Part shown: positions 6,709 through 12,700 of the stretch, piece after piece
How positions within the stretch are numbered: the stretch's first letter is position 1
How the letters are laid out: the number at the start of each line of letters is the position of its first letter
Assembly (NCBI GenBank): GCA_026387515.1
Contig: JAPLLP010000341.1
Location: forward strand, 1 to 14,443
Direction: 5' to 3'
Length of the DNA: 14,443 nucleotides
Source: Candidatus Omnitrophota bacterium
Lineage (GTDB): Bacteria > Omnitrophota > Koll11 > Gygaellales > Profunditerraquicolaceae
The notes under the pieces: model-generated
Seen by the model: the letters and a program-made list of their open reading frames with translations, nothing else
Databases searched by the model: none
What the model was told of the DNA's origin: nothing
Program-made: the position numbers and the translations under genes

Positions 6709-9700
6709 AAAAAGATAATGACTAAGCAGGCAGGGTTTAAATCGGTGATGACATTCTGTTTCTTTATTATCGCGCTTTTGTTCTTCTGGGATACTGTCTT
6801 TGGAGAAGTAGCCAAACAAATATCCTTTCAGGCCAGGATCACCAGGAAGGATAAGACCATGATATCCGGCAGTCTTAACGTGATTTTCCGCCTATATACC
6901 GCGGAAACCGGTGGAGAGGCCGTCTGGACAGAGACCCAACCTGTTACTGCGGATAGCTCGGGTATAATTTCTTGCTACCTGGGCAGTGTAACAGTTTTTC
7001 CCGACGCCATTGATTTTAATACCACATATTACATTTCGTTGGATGTAGACGGTGACGGGGAAATGTCTCCGCGTATAAAGCTGGTGCCGACTCCTGCGTC
7101 CTTAAACACCAAGCTCTTTGACGGTTTGGCATCGACAACATTTTTACGCGCAGGGGAGATGGAATTAACCGGTCCTTTTACCCAGGATTATTCCGGTATC
7201 GACCATCATGCTATGAGTATAACCTTTAATCCCGCATCAGGCAGTTACAATGCCGTGGACATAAATTATGGCACTGCCGGAGGCACAGGAGCTGCCCTTA
7301 AGGTGACGCAAAACGGCATCGGAGATATCATGCAGTTGAATTATGACGGGACTCCGCGTATGGTGGTGAAGATGACCGGTAATGTCGGTATTGGGACTAC
7401 CGCGCCCGGAGCAGCTTTAGAGGTTGCCGGCCAGGTTAAAATTACTGGAGGTTCCCCAGGGGAAAATAAGATATTGACTTCAGATGCCAACGGCCTTGCG
7501 TCTTGGGCAAGTTTAGGCGCCACCACTATCGATAATAATTCGCTTGATTTCATCAAGTTCGTTAACAATATGACCCTGGATGCTTCGACGGACGTGGCCT
7601 TGGGTAATTATAACTATACCCTTAGCCTCGGAGGTACCGGTAAAGTCGGCATAGGAACGACCGCTCCGGCTCAGGCGCTTGATGTTAACGGCACAGTGCA
7701 GATGACCGGATTTAAAATGCCTACCGGCGCAACTACCGGTTATGTACTTACTGTCGATACAAACGGCGTGGGTAACTGGACGGATGTTTCTTCCACTGCC
7801 GGCCCTTGGGTGCTTCAAGGTGGTAATGTGTATCCGGATAGCACTTCTTATAATGTAGGGATTGGGACAGCCAGCCCCGGTTCTGCGTTGGATGTAAAAG
7901 GCACCTTACGTTTGTCAGGTGCTACCTCGGGTTATGTGGGCATTGCTCCCGCGGCTGTTGCGGGCTCAACAATCTATACCCTCCCGACGGCAGCTCCGGG
8001 AAGCGCTGCTTTCTTAAAAGGCGCAACTGATGGCGCATTGAGTTGGGATACCAGCACATATTTAACTCAAGTTACAGAGCATAATCTTTTATCCGGCACC
8101 CACGGGGATACAACCGCGGCATCAGCAATACTGGGAGATTTGATTTACGCTGGTGCAACTGCTAAATGGAACAGATTGGCCGGGAATATTACCGCCACCA
8201 AGAAATTCCTCAGCCAGACCGGCACAGGGGCCGTATCAGCGACTCCAATCTGGGAAGCGCTTTCTTTAACGGATTTACCCACGATTAATCACGGGTCTTT
8301 AGGCGGGCTAACCAACGATGACCATACCCAATACACGCTTTTGGCAGGTAGGTCAGGCGGGCAAACCCTTATTGGCGGCACTGCCGTGACTGATAACCTT
8401 ATTTTAAGGACTACTTCCGGCGTTGGCGCAAGCGGCGCTAATATGGTTTTCCAGGTCGGCAATAATGGCGCAACGGAGGCGATGCGGATAGCTAATTCCG
8501 GAAAAATCGGTATTGGTAATACCAATCCTGCCGCGGGTCTTACCATAGGCACAGGTACCATAGACAACGCAACCTCTGGCAACGACCTCTATGTGGCGGG
8601 AAAATTAGAAGTGGATGGTTCAGTTTGGTTAGGGGATGCCACCGCAGATAGTATTACTGTTACTGGGGTCCTAAATGCCCCAAGCACCAACTTTACAATT
8701 GCGGATTTAAATGTTAGCGGTAATACTGTTTTAGGCGATGCCTTAAGCGACAGCGTAACTTATAAGGCGGCTTCATTCGCATACGATAATGCTTCGACCG
8801 TAAGTTTACCTACCTCTACTACTGCTTTAAATTTTCAAAACGGCTTATTAAATTTAGATTCTTCTAGAGAGAGAGTAGGAGTGGGCACAACGGCACCCGG
8901 AGCGCTTTTGGATGTGCAGGGAGCGGCGCAGTTTGGCACGGGGGATGTTGATCTTATTACCGCGGCAGGAAAAATCGCTGGCATATCCACCACTTATTTT
9001 GCTTCTTTAAACGGCGCTGCCTTGACTAACTTGAATCCAGCCAATATTGATACCGGCACCGCAACCATTGATATAAACGGTAATGCCACTACCGCTACTA
9101 CTTCTACGAACCTCGCATCAGGAAGCGCCGGAGCCATTCCTTTCCAGTCCGGGGCCGGGACTACTACGTTTAATGCCAGCAATCTTTTCTGGGATAACTC
9201 CAGCAAATACCTCGGTCTAGGCACCTCTAATCCCGGAAAGACATTAGACGTGGCAGGCGCGATCCGCACTAACAATCAACTTATTTCAACCGTTGCCACA
9301 GGCACTGCGCCTCTGGCAGTATCTTCAACTACCGTAATTGCCAACCTTAACGCGGACCAATTGGATGGTAGCGATGCCACTGCTTTTGCCGCTGCCAGCC
9401 ACAATCACTCCGCAGCGGACATCACCTCTGGTCTGTTGGCCTTGAGCGTGGGCGGAACTAATAATAATACTTATACCCAGAATAAATTCCTTGCCTATGA
9501 CGGCAGTAAACTTGCCTCTACCGTATATGACAACACTTCTTTTGCAGCCGCTGATCATAACCACTCTGGAACATATGAAGTCCCGCTGACATTCTCTACG
9601 GGCTTGACCCGCGCGGTCAACACCATAACAGCCAATCTTTCTACGGGGTTAGCAGGAGGCCAATCGGTAATCGGTGGTACTGCCGCAGCGGAGAATCTTA

Positions 9701-12700
9701 CGCTTAGCTCAACTGCTCATGCTACCAAAGGCAACATTGTACTCGGCACCTCTGCGTATGATGAGGCGAATAATAGATTAGGTATCGGCATGGTTGCGCC
9801 TTCGGCAAGATTAGAAATAAAGTCCGCGGGCACAGGCACTGGTTTTGCTTTGCGCGTTACTGACGCTGATAGCACGGATAGATTAGCTTTATTAGATAAT
9901 GGTAATCTAGGTATAGGTACTACTGGTCCCGGAGCAGCCCTGGAAGTTTCCGGCCAGATTAAGATTACCGGAGGTATCCCCGGTGAAAATAAAGTTTTGA
10001 CTTCCAACGCAAATGGCTTAGCCAGCTGGGCAAGCGCAGGATCTACAATCGATGCCAACGCTTTGGACTATGATAAATTCAAAGATGCTATGACTTTAGA
10101 TGCTGCTACCACCGTTGCCTTCGGTAATTACGATTACATCTTTAATCTTAGCGGTACCGGAGATTTTCGCGCTCAGGATAACGGAACGGATGTGCTTATC
10201 GTGAAGAACACCGGTAATGTCGGCATCGGGACCACCAATCCTATATCCAAACTTGCGGTTACCGGAAAGATTACGGTAGCCGATGATGTTAATGCTGGCG
10301 ATTCTGATGGTAAGATTTATCTTGGCAAAGATAGTGGCGATTCCACCGAAGGTACTCCGGAAAACGGATCGCAGTATATAATGTGGGACGATAATTATTC
10401 CGTCGGCTCCACTAGCCCCAAGACCGGCTGGATGTATGTGTCAGGCGGGTTATCCGCGACCAGTATAAATATACGTTCTACAAGCACCCTGGTTATCGGC
10501 GAAGGCGATACTGCTCAAACCATGAGTTATAGTCCTACCGGCGGTTCAGGCGGTGCAGGAGCATTTACTTTTTCTAAGGAAATCGTGGCCACCGGTTCAA
10601 GCCCTACCTATGTGAGCTTTGCCAAAAAGAATGATACCAGCTCGTTGTTTGCCCTGAAGTTTAACCCGGATGTTACTCCCAAGACCTTAAGCTTGGTACA
10701 GGTAGAGAATCCGAGTGACGCCAATAACAGGGTTGAAACTACTTTGTTTGAGGTTGCCGCAGGCGGCCGGGTCAAGACTGAATATTCAAACCTCGTACAC
10801 AATTCTTCCTTTGAGGCCTTTAGCTCTCTGGAGACGTTCCGTGATACAGGCTATACCGCTGCCGGAGCGTTCCAACATACTTCCGCGGTCGCGGAAGAAG
10901 GCGGTTGGCAGGGGTTTGCCCCGGATGAATGGCAATGGGTTTCCGGGCGCGTGTTCCAGCATTCCCCGATGATGCTTGCCGGAAAAACTTTACAGGATAT
11001 GAATTTCTCTAGCGACGCTTATCACGGAGTAAGTGCAGTTTCCCTTCAGGACAGTAATCTTTCTAGCGCTTACAGCCACAGTAATATAGCGGGTACGATT
11101 AGCAATGATGGCGCGATCAAGCAGACCTTAGCCAACCTTAAGCCTGATACTTGGTACGCCGTGGCAGCAAAGGTAGCGATCATGGGCACTAATAATAATA
11201 CCAAGGCCTTTTTGGAGATTGACGGAGCAGATACCACTGATGCCGGAGGAGGGGGATTAAAGCCTATGGGAGCCAGGACTGCCAAGGCCATTAGCACAGA
11301 CGACTTTCCTGTTGGGACAGACAAGTCTAAGTGGAATGATCTAATCGGGATATTTAAAACTTCGGCAACCAGCACTACCGTGGATTTATATCTTATCTGC
11401 CAGCAGTCAGGAAGCGTGAATATCGGTTCGGGAACCAGTATGCCTGACGTCTGTCGCTTTGACGCAGTGCAGGTGGTGGCAGGTAAATCCGTGCCGGAAT
11501 TTACCTCTAACTCTATTGTGGATTCTGGCGACCAGACCCTTTACGGTATGCTGCGTATAGGCCGCACTACAGATAGCGCCTCAGGAGGCGGCGGCGGTAT
11601 TTTAGCAGTTGACCGTTATGTAAGGACACGCGGTGTGGAATTCTTTAGGGAAGACCCAGGCTTCACTGGTAAGGCCGGCGGTACCGGTATGGTCGGGCCT
11701 GCGAACCCAGTGGTTTATAACTCTGCCGGAGCTACGGGTAGCCTTACTTTGACCGTGGGAGGCGTTTACATGAATTCTCAGCCCACGCAGTATCGCGTGA
11801 CTATCACGCAGGGCGGGGAAGGGACAAATAGTTTTATTTGGAGTAAGCGCAATATGGGCGATTTGAACTGGAACACGTCCAGCGGGAACCTGCCTGTTTC
11901 TGCTTCCATGACTACTATTGATTCCGGAGTATGGGTTATGTTTAATGAGACCACCGGAGGCAATATGAATGATCAATGGATTTTTGATGCCATGGGAAGC
12001 AATATGCAGACTTCCTATAATTCCTTTCATCAGAATTCAGCCTATACGCCTAGCGACGCGCGTATATTTGTCGATCCTTATACCAGTAAACTTACTTTTC
12101 AGGATGGCGCCAAGCGCGTGACCTTGGATGATATCACGCGAGATATATCTCAAACGGCAATGGTTCAACCGCCGACATTTTCCGGAACAGGTTATTTATC
12201 CATGAGCGCGTATTTTACAAACCCGGCTTCATATTCCGGGACCGGAGGGAGTTACGAGGTAAGTATTGATACGGATCGTACAACTGGCTCGAGTTTACCT
12301 GATACCATTAAATGGCGCAAGACTACCAGCGCTACTTATACTGCCACGGGCATACCTATTCCTCAGAATGGCACGCCGATCTATTTAGGCTCAGAAGGTA
12401 TTACTATTCAGTTTAATGGTTCGTCTTCCTGGTTATACAACGAAGGCAAGGCCGGGGATATGTGGAGATTTAACGTGCTGCCGGGGTCGACTACCAGCAC
12501 TACAGGCAAGGTCACCAGCCTTAATGGGCTGGCCGGCCCGGTGGTTTTAAGTAATGGCGGCGGCGTTATAGTCAACGCATCCGGGAATACTATTTCGTTA
12601 TCTGCTGATGTGGCGGGGGTTGATACTAAAAAAGTAAAAACTAATTTGGCAGATACGGTAGAAGGTTATCTTTCGGATGAAATTAACTCGGGATTAGGTA

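Larger units (their letters stand above)
7378..10269 (+). repeat. Cluster of nine GNVGIGTT-type protein repeats
   Basis: Degenerate units with consensus G-N-V-G-I-G-T-T-x-P-x-x-x-L-x-V-x-G start at 7378, 7639, 7849, 8500, 8869, 9205, 9772, 9901 and 10213. Spacing is irregular (about 130 to 650 nt). The units are conserved as protein more than as DNA. They are typical of trimeric beta-helical tail fibres. Confidence 0.85.

Noticed and set aside
10715..10972. An 85-codon + strand frame within the giant gene
   Set aside because: It overlaps the well-supported fibre frame entirely, has no ribosome binding site and no recognisable motif.
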